From contig NC_079202.1 in the NCBI RefSeq assembly GCF_026745355.1, positions 53,734,709 through 53,798,708 of the forward strand: DNA of 64,000 nucleotides, written 5' to 3'. The position numbers and the translations under genes are program-made. How positions within the stretch are numbered: the stretch's first letter is position 1; each line of letters opens with the position of its first letter. Below, piece by piece: positions 11,215-24,000 of this stretch. A model generated the notes under the pieces. It saw only the letters and a list, made by a program, of their open reading frames with translations. It had not been told where the DNA came from and made no database searches. Origin of the DNA: Beta vulgaris subsp. vulgaris (taxonomy: Eukaryota; Streptophyta; Magnoliopsida; Caryophyllales; Amaranthaceae).

Positions 11215-14200
11215 TCATTCTATTGGAGTCCAAGTGCCATGAAAGCCAAGAGGGAAAGTCAATGACCTTGGCACTTCAAGTCTTGCTATCACCGCCCTTA
11301 CTCCACCAACTCGTTCAGCATCTAATATCACAAGATTACACATTCGACGTGAAGCTACATACTGCAAATTATAAAGTAATTCCATCAGATTTCTCATATA
11401 GTAATTCATACCAATATATTATTATAGTATACACTTATTAATTTATCGTTAAGGAAGTACTAATTACTTTCTTCGTTTTGTAATAAGTGACCCACTTTAT
11501 TTTTTAAAGGGTTCTTGGCCTATGCAATCACGGCCATAGAATAGGAACCCAATATATAAGGGTCCCATAATATATCTATTTTTAATTATATGAAAATTAG
11601 ACAAAATAAAATATTTGGATTAGTAGTAAAAGTGTAAGGGAAGGAACAATGAGAACATAATGTTAATCAAAGTTTTGTTGTTTAAGCTTTTAAAGATAGT
11701 CGTCATTATTGAGCTTTAAGTACAAATCTTATACTTCTATTTTTTTTAACTACAAATGAAGGGTCTTATTAGGAACTGGGGTTGGCTCAAGTGGTGAGTT
11801 TTTCCATCTTCTAATAGCAAGGTCTAAGCTTCAATTCCTACCCCAAGCACTTGCTTGGGATGTAAGGGAATATAGGGCCCCCATTATTTTTTCCCATATT
11901 TGTCCCTCCCTTGTTAATTTTCACATTTGTCGATTCACAACTTTGATCACCATTAATATTTGTTATTATATATTTATAAAAACATTGATATTGATGGAAA
12001 TATCAATTGAAACAAATCCAACAACATTTTATATTATCATTTTTTATTATAAATATTAGTAAAAAAAAATAAGAGATGTATAAATAAAGTGTTTCACTTG
12101 TGAAACCGATAAAATTTGTTGAAATCACTCTTATAAATTGTATTGTCTTTTACAATTGACAAAAATTAGGACAATAAAATCTCACCTCAATCACTAGAAG
12201 ATATCCATTGTCTTCCACAAACGATCTCTTAGAAACGAACATTGGCTCCCCAACAAATCGACGACTACCAGGAGACCATATACTTACTCTTTTAGTTAGA
12301 TTGTCAAATTTCAATATTGAATCAAAGGGAAAATGTGATAATGTTTGATGAGAACCAGAAGAAGCAGCTGCATAAACATATCGATGTTTATAACCCGAAC
12401 ATTGAGGATTAATAATAGGAAAATCAGAAGATTTAGCTTGTTTCTTTATACATGCCACAGAACACTCTTGACTCCTTTTGTTCCTATTTATTTTGATGGA
12501 AATCTGTGGATTTATAATCAGAGATTAGTATATATAATAACTTAGCATGCATGCTTGTATAGTTGTTTAGTATATGAATGAATTGGGGGAAGTATGGAAC
12601 CTCAACAAGATGAGGCAATGTTTGATCTTTTCCTTCTTTGCAATTCATGATTGAAGGGTCTAATATGTCATTTTGCCAATTGTATCCTGTCAAAATACAT
12701 GTAATAATAGTTAACCCATTTGACTATTTTTTTTGGTAGCTGAGATGAATTACCCTAGCAGACTTGAATTTCGCATAGTAGGTCAATATGACCCCAATTA
12801 GTAGGTTAGACACTATGAAAGTAGGGGTACCTTCAAAGTGTCCCTAGACACCTTGAGGTTGGAAGCATAATCCTAACCACTAGGTATTCCAAGCTTAGCT
12901 TGGTCCGTTTGACTAATATAGCAGTATGTGTCCGTGGGCAGGTAATATGTATGCGTACACTATAGTGTAGAACTGTTGGGTGTAAAATAAATAAATAATG
13001 CAAATTACATCATGTACTAGAAAATCATTATGGACATTCAATTTCTCAGTTTTTTCGACAACTGAAAAATCAAGCATATTTTCATGTAAGCTAATAGGAC
13101 AATAGATTGAATTGCGAATGTGGGCAATCTAGTTAATACTTCTTTTGTTAGTAAACCGTATAATAATTCTAATTTATATTCTATACTTGTAAATGATGTA
13201 TTATATAAGAGTTCCCCTTGATACGAGGGTCTCCTAATGTTTTTCTTTTTTCTTACAAATTTTTGGTTAGAAAGGTATATCATCTACTAAAGTCAATTAA
13301 CTTTTTTTTCCAGTAAATTTGACCTAAAAATAAGATAGTATATAATTTTTTTGGAACGGGTACTAAATGACTAATAAAATAAAATAAAGTCCATTAAATA
13401 ACGTACCAAACATTTTGTGAAAGTTGAACCATTGATAAGAACAAGCAGTGGCGTGTATTTGAAGTGCAAGGTTTCCATTATCATCAATGCTCTCGAATGC
13501 ATTGGCGACATGTAGTAACCAAAGTTGTGGAGCTTCAATAGGTTTTCTCCAATAATCATCAGATTGGGAATTGCTATTATTGTTGGTGGAAAATCGAGGA
13601 AGAAGGTAAATGGAGGACGTTGGCTTGCTATGGTTAACTGAAAGCGCCGATATCATGGGTGCTTGTCCACATATGGCAGCCATTGATCCTGCATGGACCA
13701 GTTCATAATTTAAAAAATGCAACAATAAGTCATGAATACATTATTATACACCGAGAATTATGCAGGAGCCCTATGGTCGAAGCTTCCACCTCCCAACCTC
13801 ATGGTCGGAGCTTCCACCTCCTAACTTCATGGTCGGGAGTTCGATTTTCATCAACTCCATATCTAAGGTATTTGTGTGAATTTATGCTTGTGGGTATAAC
13901 CTAAACTCTAACCTAAACTAACTAGATGACTTTTTGATCAGCTTCAATATAACATGTTATGTTGTAATTTGTAAAGACCCCTTATATTCCAAATCCGATG
14001 ACTACACATTTTTTACAAACTTTCAATTATTATATATAATTGATTTGTTTGTTTACTTTGTCTTTTATCCTTCTATAAGTAATTAATAGTTTGATCAAGT
14101 AATCTGAAACGGAAAAAAACCAAATTGAAATGGTTGGAATAGTTCCGGTAGTCGATTGTCGTATGTAATGTGTAGGCTTAATCAATAAGTCTATGTAAAG

Positions 14201-17200
14201 TATCAAAATTAATTTACCTAAAATGTCCAACTTAACATGATTAGTGAATATAATGTAATGTGTATCGGTGAAAGCCCAATCATGAACCATTGAATGATCT
14301 GATATGGTGAACTCTTTCTTCTGCAATAATCTGAATTCTGGATCATATTCTACAAAAAAATAAAGAGAAGGGAAAAAATTATCGTCAATTAAGTGGTTGA
14401 TATAATGATCATACTACTTTCTTATTATTACGGAACCTTTGTTAAATAACTTAGTTCTGCTTGATTCGTTAGGAGTCTCCCTTGAGAGAAGGGTGTCCTA
14501 ACTTTCATTATGTACCAAAAAGAAAATAAAAAAAAATAATGATCATATTACTTTCTTAAAAAAAGTATATATAATTATCATATTACAATATGCTTTATTA
14601 GATGTCCACCATCATATGTGTGTGTGCATTGAAAACAAATAATCAAAATATCATGAGTAAAATGTAAACTATAGATGTTGATCACATTATTTAGGTGAAA
14701 CTTTTAAGAGAAAAAATAGTCCAACCTTTTAAATAAAGAAATATTAATATTAAAAAGAAGCAAAATACCATTATTAAGACTTTTTTTTACGGGTCATTAA
14801 GACTTTCTTGACTTTGTAGGAACAAAAACAAAAGTAGGTGACTAAAAAAACACCATAAAACCATGATTCAACCTTGAACAATTGCATTATAAAAAAGAAC
14901 AAATAATTAGGTCATTCATTGATGTTTCTAAATTTGTAGCTATATGCACTATATTTTATCTTATTTTCTCTACTAGATCAAAGCAAAAGCTCTCAATATA
15001 TAGCTTACTAATAAACCAATTTCTATTTTTGTCCGATGCTCTAACAAGCTAAGTGAACAACAATGAATGATGAAATTTTGTGTACCATAGAAAGTGTAAT
15101 GACTTCTAGGAAGTACCATGTCCTCAGCATTACATGCCATGACTATAAGCCTTCGCCTTTGAGCATCAACCTTGTAGTGAGACAGTAATCGCTTTGGGGG
15201 CATCTTGAAGACTCCTGTTCCATGCATAACATATATGACAACAAATACAACATTATAATTTATTATTAATAAAAAAATGTCCTCCATCCCAAAAATATAT
15301 GGCATTAAGGCCATAATCTAGATTTAGAAAGTTAAAATTTAAAGATATATTTATTATCCTTTATAAATAGTTTTACCTGAAATTTTGAAAAAAAAAACAA
15401 ACAAGAAAAAATGTTACTTACTCCCTTCGTTTCAAAATTTAAAGCACATATGATGTTCGAGGTCGAACTTTGTTACTCTCAATTTACGTGGATAAAAAAA
15501 TTAAAAAAATTTAATGTTATTATAGTATTTTTCATGACGAATCCAACGGTATAATTTTTATAATTTTTATACAAAGCCCTTAGGGATATGTATGAGGTGC
15601 TTAAAATAAAAATAAAATATTGAATCAAACATTTATTATCTCAGTTGATGTGAAATGTGTCTTGAATCCTTAAACTGCTTCCATTTAGAGAAATATATTT
15701 AATGCTTATATGTTGCCCTTAGGGCTACATATAACATTACCCAATTTTTATTTATCATATCATGAGAGATATATGTGGTCAAAGCAAATTTTCGTAAAGT
15801 TGAATGTCTTACTCCCTCCGTTTCCTAAAGATCTTCCCACTTACGGTTCCTACAAATACCAAGGAAAATCAAGTAGTGTGGGGCATGGTGTGAGTAAAGT
15901 AGGAGAGAAAAAGGGGTTAAGATAAATAAACAAATAAAAAGGGGTTAAAGTAGGAGAGAGAAAGGGAGTAAAATTGAATTAATAATGTAATGGTGGACCA
16001 TATGATAGTGACATGAGAGGGTAAATAGGGAAATTTGTTTTGCCAAATAAGGAATAAAGCAAAAGAGGGAAGATCTTTTGGAAACACCCTTAAACGGAAA
16101 GAGGGAAGATCTTTAGGAAACGGAGAGAGTATATTATATTGTTCTCCACAGAATATAAAGGTACTTTACCCTTTTTTTTTTTGAGATACTATCTCTATTT
16201 CACAATACATGGACCAATTACTTTTTCACGTATTCCAATGTCTTTCTTTGGACATTAATATATCTAATTGTATATAAGTAAAAATTATAAAAAGTTGATA
16301 TTTGAAATCCTCGCATTGAGACGAATTTTACAAGATCCCACTTGACTATATTTTTCTTATATAATGGTGAGAGAAAGATTGTCAAAGTTGATTGATAAAT
16401 AATAACCAAATAATAAATGGTGCATATATTGTGAAATGGAGATAGTAATATATAACTAGTAAGAACAAGAATTTCATTATACTTCTTTGTTATGCATAAA
16501 ATCGTTAGCTAAATAGCCTTATTCATAAAACAACATCTCTATTATACTCCCTCCGTTTCCTAAAGATCTTCTCACTTACTGTTCCTACAGATACTAAGGA
16601 AAATCAAGTTGTGTGGGGCATGGTGTGAGTAAAGTAGGAGAGAGAAAGGGGTTAAGATAAATAAACAAATAAAAAGGGGTTAAAGTAGGAAGAGAAAGGG
16701 AGTAAAATTGAATTAATAATGTAATGGTGGACCATATGATAGTGACATGAGAGGGTAAATAGGGAAATTTGTTTTGCCAAATAAGGAATAAAGCAAAAGA
16801 GGGAAGATCTTTTGGAAACACCCTTAAACGGAAAGAGGGAAGATCTTTAGGAAACGGAGGGAGTATAAGAGGAGGGGAATACCAAAAATGATAATTCCTT
16901 TTATACCCTTAAGTAATAAAATACAAAATTCACCATCTTTTATCATTATATCCTCAATTAATAAAATTTTACATCATCATTGATTTATTGACTTTCAAAA
17001 TAGAAGAAAAATATACAATGAACTTTATGAATAATTTTTCGTATATATTATTACGCAATTGACCTTCTGTTTGGTTTCGCACGCATCGCGTGCATATAGG
17101 ACTAGTGGTTATAATGCAAATATATTTATATAAATTTCTAAAAGATATCATATGGTGCTCACCATGGAGTATAGGCTTCACTATACGAGCAACAAGATCC

Positions 17201-17913
17201 AAAGCATGAGATTGATTAAAATTAATTTCATCTTCAACATCATTATCATCATTGATAAAATTGAAACTCCCAATTGTATCCAACGTTTGAGGATCAATCT
17301 CATATGGTATTCCACCTTCCCACAAGCAAAATAAACGTCCACCCCATTTTAAGATACTAGTATTTGCCACATTTTTCATCACCTTAATATTTGACATCAT
17401 TTTACTTCCTTTCAACACAGAAAATGGGCCTCTATGAGTAAACTTCCAAGACCCACTAATAGGATCACATTCTTCCTTTTGGGCCTCAGTCTTCACATAC
17501 TTGGTTGAGAATCTCACTTCTCCATTTGGCCCATCAATTTCAAAGGCCCTTAAATACCCATGACCATCTAGCGGGTGGATCTTTGATCCATAATCATCAA
17601 TGAAAAGGCCCGGCCCAGTAAGATAATATGTACCACAAGGAAAGTCTTTAGGAAGTGCACCTTCAATGAGTTTTAGTTTAATAGGAATTGGTACTTCCAA
17701 CCTTTGTGACATGAACAAAAATTGGTAGTCCCATAATGCGACTAATGCATCATCAACAACTTCTTGTGTCGGAACTCGATTATCGGGCATCGAGATGGGT
17801 ATAGGTTGGGTAGTGGTGGCATAAGGTCGAAATCGGATTTTACGTGGTGGTGGAGATCTTTTCGAGGGCCGGAAAATGGACGGAGTAATTATGTGGTAAG
17901 ATTTAGCAAGCAT
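11215..17913 (-). CDS. CCD7: Carotenoid cleavage dioxygenase 7 (9-cis-beta-carotene 9',10' cleaving), complete
   Basis: Plastid non-heme iron enzyme that in the family cleaves 9-cis-beta-carotene to 9-cis-beta-apo-10'-carotenal and beta-ionone, the step before CCD8 in strigolactone synthesis (MAX3). Exons: 17913-17163, 15214-15086, 14349-14218, 13688-13407, 12686-12601, 12503-12186, 11361-11215. Every junction is GT-AG and phases agree, giving 614 residues, typical for CCD7. The N-terminus (about 40 residues, rich in Ser, Arg and Pro) looks like a transit peptide. The four expected iron-ligand His are seen: H263 (SHYKVD), H316 (MVHDWAF), H397 (LLHVANAF) and H607 (GFHGTW). Signature stretches MKNVANTSILKWGGRLFCLW and SRRFVGEPMFV match CCD7 rather than CCD8 or NCED. 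No frame break is visible. Intron 1 (about 1.95 kb) holds two MITEs and a Helitron end; intron 4 holds a SINE. Confidence 0.95.
11771..11925 (+). mobile_element. SINE-like, tRNA-derived
   Basis: GGCTCAAGTGGTGAGT resembles an A box and AAGCTTCAATTCC a weak B box, spaced about 35 bp apart as in plant tRNA-derived SINEs. It lies in CCD7 intron 6. The tail and target duplication are not clear. Confidence 0.4.
12727..12907 (-). mobile_element. SINE-like element, reverse orientation, in CCD7 intron 4
   Basis: On the reverse strand it begins AAGCTTGG, has CCTAGTGGTTAGGATTATG (A-box-like) and ends in ACCAAAAAAAA. An 8-bp direct repeat TTTGACTA flanks it (12719-12726 and 12908-12915). The B box is degenerate. 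Confidence 0.5.
13764..13850. repeat. Short tandem repeat, about 29-bp unit, three copies
   Basis: Units begin ATGGTCGAAGCTTCCACCTC, ATGGTCGGAGCTTCCACCTC and then a diverged ATGGTCGGGAGTTCGATT. It lies inside CCD7 intron 3. Confidence 0.6.
15812..16129. mobile_element. Stowaway-like MITE, copy 1 in CCD7 intron 1
   Basis: Terminal inverted repeats CTCCCTCCGTTTCCTAAAGA and complement, TA on both sides, about 318 bp. It is nearly identical along its whole length to the element at 16547-16863 in the same orientation. Confidence 0.85.
16547..16863. mobile_element. Stowaway-like MITE, copy 2 in CCD7 intron 1
   Basis: Same family and orientation as the copy at 15812-16129. The ends are CTCCCTCCGTTTCCTAAAGA and a perfect complementary GGAAACGGAGGGAG, flanked by TA. 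Only scattered substitutions separate the two copies. Confidence 0.85.
17060..17105 (+). mobile_element. Helitron 3' terminus in CCD7 intron 1
   Basis: Hairpin GCACGC-ATC-GCGTGC, then ATATAGGA, then CTAG followed by T. That is the hairpin-plus-CTRR ending of Helitrons, sitting about 57 bp from the exon 1 donor. The 5' end was not located; it may start near 16.87 kb. Confidence 0.55.
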
Positions 17914-18720
17914 TTTAAGAAACTGTTTTAGAGGTTTGAAGTTGTTGGTAAGTATAGAGAGCTAATTCAAGAAGTTGGTGTTGCTAACTTGCTATGTAGA
18001 AGTATATGTACTACTATATTCCAAGCAAGTGCCACTAGTGTTTTAGCCCAATTAGATGCTTTCCAATGGTGTTGGGCATTATTTAGGTGGGTCAAAATAT
18101 TTTATAATTGAATGGATGGGCGCACTAGCTTGTGTCATTGGCAGACATACTAGCTTGTTTTGTTTGTTTTACTTGCCATGGCCTAAAAGTATGCTTGTTT
18201 TCTTTAATTAGGAGAGAAAAAATAAAAATGGTTTTGGCCTTTGAGCAAAGGATCTCCTTAAAGTATTTTTAGGGATAATAGAAAGAAATAAAGGATTAAA
18301 GAAAGAAAACCAACAACAAAGGAAACCAAAGCAGACTCGTATCTTCGTGCGTCATAAAATCCACTGCTTAGTTAGCCTCCCTAAAACAATGATGGATGGA
18401 TGTTATACTATGTGTAATAATATCTTAAACGAAATCTTGGGCAAAAATTATTAAAAGGGACGATCTACTTTTAATATAAAAGTAGACCTAGTCACTAAAT
18501 GAATTAAATAGTCACCGAAAGAAATTAACCTAGTCACTATTAGACTTATTTTCTTTTTAATATTGGGCTTACTATTGCCTAATTTTAATTTAAAAATAGG
18601 CGGTCTCTTACAAGACAAACTCAATCTTGAGGAGTCGAATATGATCTCATGACTATTGTTACGTAGTGTAAAACTAGTAATTAATATCACAACTCCCAAA
18701 GATAGGTTCTAAAACTGGAG
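17914..18720. promoter_or_regulatory. CCD7 upstream region
   Basis: Leader and promoter of CCD7 on the minus strand. AT-rich; I see no element I can name with confidence, and no other gene. Confidence 0.4.
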
Positions 18721-19275
18721 ACTTGTGCAACAATGATTGACTCGAATCCCAATGCAAACTCCTGACCAGCAACCTGCAAAAAAGGGACCCACCCTGGAGG
18801 GTTGGGTGGTATTTCCCCCTCCGATGCTTAAGTCAGATATCAGGGATGTAAATGAACTTTTAGAGAGAGAAAGTAGAGAGAGAAGAATTTATGACAGAGT
18901 AACAATACTATGCTCTGAAAAAAGTACCTTTCACCCTGAAATCAAGGACTATTTATACTGTTTGAAATGACTGTTGTACCTTGATGTCAACCTAATTTGG
19001 GAGCATCTGATTGGCTAATCAATAAAATGGTGACACGTGACAGTAATTGATTGGTCAGCACACCTCACTCTCATACAAAGGTGCAGATTACTTTTGCTGG
19101 GCCTAAGTACAACCTTTGGGCCAAGAGAGACTTTAGTGCACTTTCTTCAGAAAATATACTTTTTAGCCCTGCAGCTTTCTAGTCCTTTGTACTTTACCTT
19201 TATGAGCACCTGCCACGTGTAGGGCTCTGATGAGGCCACTTGTCAGCCGTTGATTTTTAGGCTACAACAACTATT
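18720..19275. repeat. Possible LTR-derived relic
   Basis: This contains CAACCTGCAAAAAAGGGACC and CCCCCTCCGATGCTTAAGTC, wording I associate with retrotransposon LTR or leader regions in plants, followed by purine-rich and GGGCCTAAGTACAACC sequence. A 77-codon open frame here looks non-coding. No paired LTR was found. Confidence 0.3.
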
Positions 19276-20800
19276 GCTCAACAAAACTTTTTTTTTTTTA
19301 CAATAGTATTTACAAATATACTTATTGTAAAAAAAGAGAATAATCATTAATAGTTGCAACAATAAAAATTCTCCACTACTAAACTAATGATCGTTAATTA
19401 AAATTGATGATCATTAATTTAAGATTTTTGTCTAAAATAATGGAAATAATATGATTCATAATGATTAAATGCTTGATCCTACGAGCATTGTTGCTATCTT
19501 GGCCCCCAGCAATGGCAGAAAGGGCCATATAACAGAAGCCCTGCAATATTAACCGTTCAATTAGCATTTTAGTAGCTTGTTGGCATCATCATTCATCACC
19601 ATTAAGGTAGTCGAAGCCAATCAAGTTAATTTGGTAAATTGGTTCAATCAAGTGTTTAGTGCACCTCCTCTTTGCACAAAGTGATTTTGTTGTTGTCTCC
19701 ACTTACGGGTGCACTTCATACTATAGGGTTTCCTCAAGTTGGAAATCAGTAGCCACTTGGAATGATGGGTGTCCACTTGTCTAGCCACTCAAAACGAAAT
19801 TCATGATTTTAGTTTTTTTTGCAACAAGGTCATACAAATAAAGAATGACACAAATCCGACTACTCTGGCCAAAAAGCTATTTCGTGGGTTACAAGTTATA
19901 AGATTGGGGCCGGATATAACTATTATGATAAAGTAAAACATTTTAAAAAAATACTAGACGTAGGTCGTAGTACTACGGACATGACAACCACTACTTAAAT
20001 ATCATTTTTTCTTTGGAAAATTGTAGAAGCATTATGAAGGGATCAAATCCTTTCTTTTCCCGTCAACGCCCAACCTACATTTGAAAAGCATAATTATATG
20101 ATGAACAATTTACTCTTACACATGATATTACAATATATATGTTTTAACACTGATGAGAATCAAGTGTACATTACCGCAAAATGTTTAAAACTTGAGAATT
20201 AGGTCATACTTCCTCAATTTTGGTGGTAGTCATTCAGCAGTGTTCACCCGAATTTACACAGCCCAATCATGAACTTAAGTCACCCAGGTGAAGTTAGGCC
20301 TTGATGAGATTTGTTCAAACTAATGAGTAGGTTGGGATCAAACTTCTAATTTACTGACGTGTTATAATTTGATCCAATTTGATTAGTGATTACTCCTATA
20401 TATATCATACTTAATAATTCATTAAATGAGTAATAACCTGTAACCCAACTCCTAAATCAAACCGAGATAAATAACTTGATGGGTAGTAGTCTTATTTCCG
20501 ATTTTTCTAACTGAGTTTGCCTATCATTTGGAATTTGAATTGTGAAATTCGAGTTTAAGATAGAGCATTTAAATTAATTTTCCTAGCTGATCAAATGTTA
20601 ATTTTAACCTACGTCCATACCCAATAGGATGATATTGAATTCAAGGAAATTGTAAACTCCTAACTGAAAAATATAGAATAATCGAAAAAAATCGAACAGA
20701 TAATCTCACATAAATATATTGTTTATATATTAGATGTTCAAAGTTAAGTATCTGGATTTTGAGTAATTCACAACTTGGTAAAATTTACTTACATCAAGTA
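19276..20800. other. No gene recognised
   Basis: AT-rich spacer between the divergent CCD7 and CHR10-like genes. No open frame, RNA gene or clear transposon end is supported. Confidence 0.5.
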
Positions 20801-20801
20801 C

Positions 20802-20892
20802 TCCCTCTATTCGTATTTGTTTTTCCTATATAGCATCTTTTTCAAAGACAAAAAATTGAAATTAGAAAGAACAAATAGAATAGAGAAAGTAT
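20802..20892. mobile_element. Small degenerate Stowaway-like MITE upstream of the SNF2 gene
   Basis: ACTCCCTCTATTCGTATTTG at the left and AATAGAATAGAGAAAGTA at the right are imperfect inverted ends. It lies about 170 bp before the start codon, so it may be part of the promoter. Confidence 0.45.
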
Positions 20893-21063
20893 CATTTTAA
20901 CGTGTTTTGTAATAGACACCAGTATTCCTAAAAGCATGCCACAACAGCATACAACGTGCCATACATACTGTCTTCCTTTCTTCTTTCTCCCGCCAAATCA
21001 CCATTGACGGTTTTCTTTTCGAAGGTCAAGGTCAAAGTCAAAGGAGAGAGAAAATAACTAGAG

Positions 21064-24000
21064 ATGAGTGCGTCGTACGAGCAGAGACTGAAAGCAGCGG
21101 CGAAGATTGTTATGGCGGCCGACGAAACTCCGGCGTCGTTTAATTGCGAAGAAATCGGAGTTACGGCCACTCTTAAACCTCATCAAATTGACGGCGTTTT
21201 ATGGCTTATCCGCCGTTATCTTCTCGGCGTTAACGTTATTCTCGGTAATTGTGCTAACCTAATTTTCTCTCACTTTTGATTTCTTTTCGATTTCTCTGAC
21301 TTTTGTACGTATAATTTCTCGTCAATTTTTCAGTTTAACGCAAACCTGCTAATTAGTCGAGTGCTTAATTAGGTTAATTAGATTATTTTTTAGTTTGAAT
21401 TTAGTGTTGTTCCAATAGCAATTATTTATTTATTTATTTATTTATTTTGTAGTTACCTTGACACTATTTATATTAAGGTATATTCTTGAAATATCAAATT
21501 ATTATAATTTTTACTTTCTTAATAATTAGTTATACTTATATCAATGGTTCATGTTTTGCAATTGGCATTACAAAGCTGAGATGGTGCACACGCTAGTCTA
21601 TACAGTATGGTACATGGATAACAAGCCAAATGAACATATATACATCTCTAGTTGGTACATGTTTATTTGTATTGGTCTCTGTTTACATAATAATCTAGTC
21701 CTGCAGGCTGCATGTTTATCGTGAATATGATTATCTTCGTACGGACGTGTATATGTATGAATTTGGGATTGGCAAGGGTGAGAGTGAAACTTTGACACTG
21801 TTCATATATTGGAATCTTGTTACGTTCGTCTTAATGAATATTTTTGAAATATCGTTTTGTTTTATAAATGTATACTTATTGATAATTAGTTGTGTTGATG
21901 GTCCATGTTTTGCGTTGGCAAGGGTGAGAGTGAAACTATGTAGATTAAAAAGAAAAGGAGACGGTAGAGATTATACTTTTGGGATTATTTTATCTCTAGT
22001 TTACGTTGAAATTTGCTTGAACTTCATTGGTTTAGCATTGAGTAGCTGAGAGTAAAGATTGTATTACACTGACGGCCTGACCGGAGAAGTAATTACACAA
22101 GGACAGTATAGTATTGTGCAATTTTTCTTTTTAATTGTTTGAGTTTTGGATTTTAAGGAATGCAGGAATTAGTCATGAGGTTAGTTTGAGTTAGTAAAGC
22201 TCACCTGCTTCCTTGCATAAATATGATAACTTTTAAGGTTCCCTGCATTTACGTTTTTGTGTTGAATTGAACGGTTTTGAACTTTACCTTGATATTCGTG
22301 TAATTATATCTTATAAGTTATATCATAAGCTCTTTTATTTGCAGGAGATGAGGTATGACGCCTTCTGGAATTCTTGAGTAGCTTTTTGTCACTACTCTTA
22401 CCTGTTTATTGATGAATGTAATGGAAGTGAAAGTAAGATGTACGCATCACCATGATGCAAAGCATCTTGAAGGAAATTGATATGTCTGATTCTCTTTTCT
22501 TGCACTGAAATGAAATATTGGCAGATGGGATTAGGAAAGACTTTGCAAGCCATCGCTTTCCTGTGCTACTTGAAGTTTTGTAGAAGACTGCCAGGGCCGT
22601 TCTGTGAGTCAGCCGGTTTTGGATCACACATAATAATGTGCATTTTATTTGAAGTTTTTCTTTTTACTCAATTGGTTTGAATGTCATTTTTCTTTAACGC
22701 AGTGGTCCTGTGCCCTTTAAGTGTGATAGACGGCTGGGTGTCAGAAATAGGGAAATTTGCTTCTAAGTTGAGGGTTCTTAGGTATGTTGGTGAAAAAGAG
22801 CACAGGCGTATCTTAAGGAAGACAATGTATGAGCATGTTCAAGCACGGTCTTCATCTTCTGATGTAATTGTGCCATGGCTTTTGATTACAAGTAAACTGA
22901 TTCTATGGCTTTTGCCCAAACATATATTTAGGATATATTGTAACTTCTAATGCAATATACAAATATTTTTGTGGTGGTTGAATCATAATCAGGTGTCATT
23001 GTTACCCTTTGATGTGCTTTTGACAACATATGATATTGCACTCATTGACCAAGACTTCCTCTCACAATTTCAATGGCATTACACTGTGATTGATGAAGCT
23101 CAAAGGCTTAAGAATCCTTCAAGTGTAAGTTGGACACCCATACTCCTTAAATTTTGTATACATAACGTTATGCTGTATGATGGAGCTTCTTTATATTTTG
23201 CTTTGTCCTTATTTTTTGGAACACATAGTACCTGTAATTCTCCTCGGATGCCATATTCTAAGGCAAGTCAGCCTCATTTACTGTGGAGATACCTTCTATT
23301 CCTGTTCCGAAACCATCTTTTATCTAAATATCAATTGTAGAATGCTTTCATGAACTTTAGAAAAACTCTATGGGTAAACCTCTTCCTTAGTTTGTACATG
23401 AATATGAATTGTGTATACTTTTAGGTGCACTCTAGAAGAATATACTTGTTAATGCCAATTATAGAATTGCTTTCATAATATGAAATATGAATTATTAATA
23501 TCTCCAAAAGGAAAGTAAATTTAGTTTTTTAAATTAGCAAATATCAATCTGTTTGGCATCTTATGCAACTCTGAAGTGCCTTACCACAGGTTCTGTATGG
23601 TGTGCTCAGAGAGAGATATGTTATGCCAAGACGCTTGCTGATGACAGGCACACCCATCCAAAACAATCTTTCTGAACTATGGGCATTAATGCATTTCTGT
23701 ATGCCTTCTGTTTTTGGAACATTGGAGCAGTTCCTTCACACATTTAAGGCTGTTGGAGATGCTTCCGCTGGTATTCTTTCCTCAGACTATCAGTAGGCTA
23801 TAACTTTTTTTATTTTTGAGAACTTAGAGATGTCTTGTACTTTTTTCAGCAATCTACCTTTCTTGCACTTTTCACCATTCTGCTGCTGTGTACCTTTTCC
23901 CTTTTCTGCATAGATTGATGGATAATGTATAAGCTTTCTGGTCAGCCCCCTTCCCCCCTTCTTTCAGAAGGTGGAAAAAGGAAAAAGGTTTTTGGTGAGA

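Noticed and set aside
11476..11510. Another Stowaway end (CTTTCTTCGTTTTGTAATAAG)
   Set aside because: Only one end is visible; no inverted partner within 600 bp.
12150..12458. 102-codon minus-strand frame as a separate small gene
   Set aside because: It is exon 6 of CCD7 extended past its donor site.
15419..15690. Possible further MITE starting TACTCCCTTCGTTTC in CCD7 intron 1
   Set aside because: The right-hand inverted repeat is not recognisable, so borders cannot be supported.
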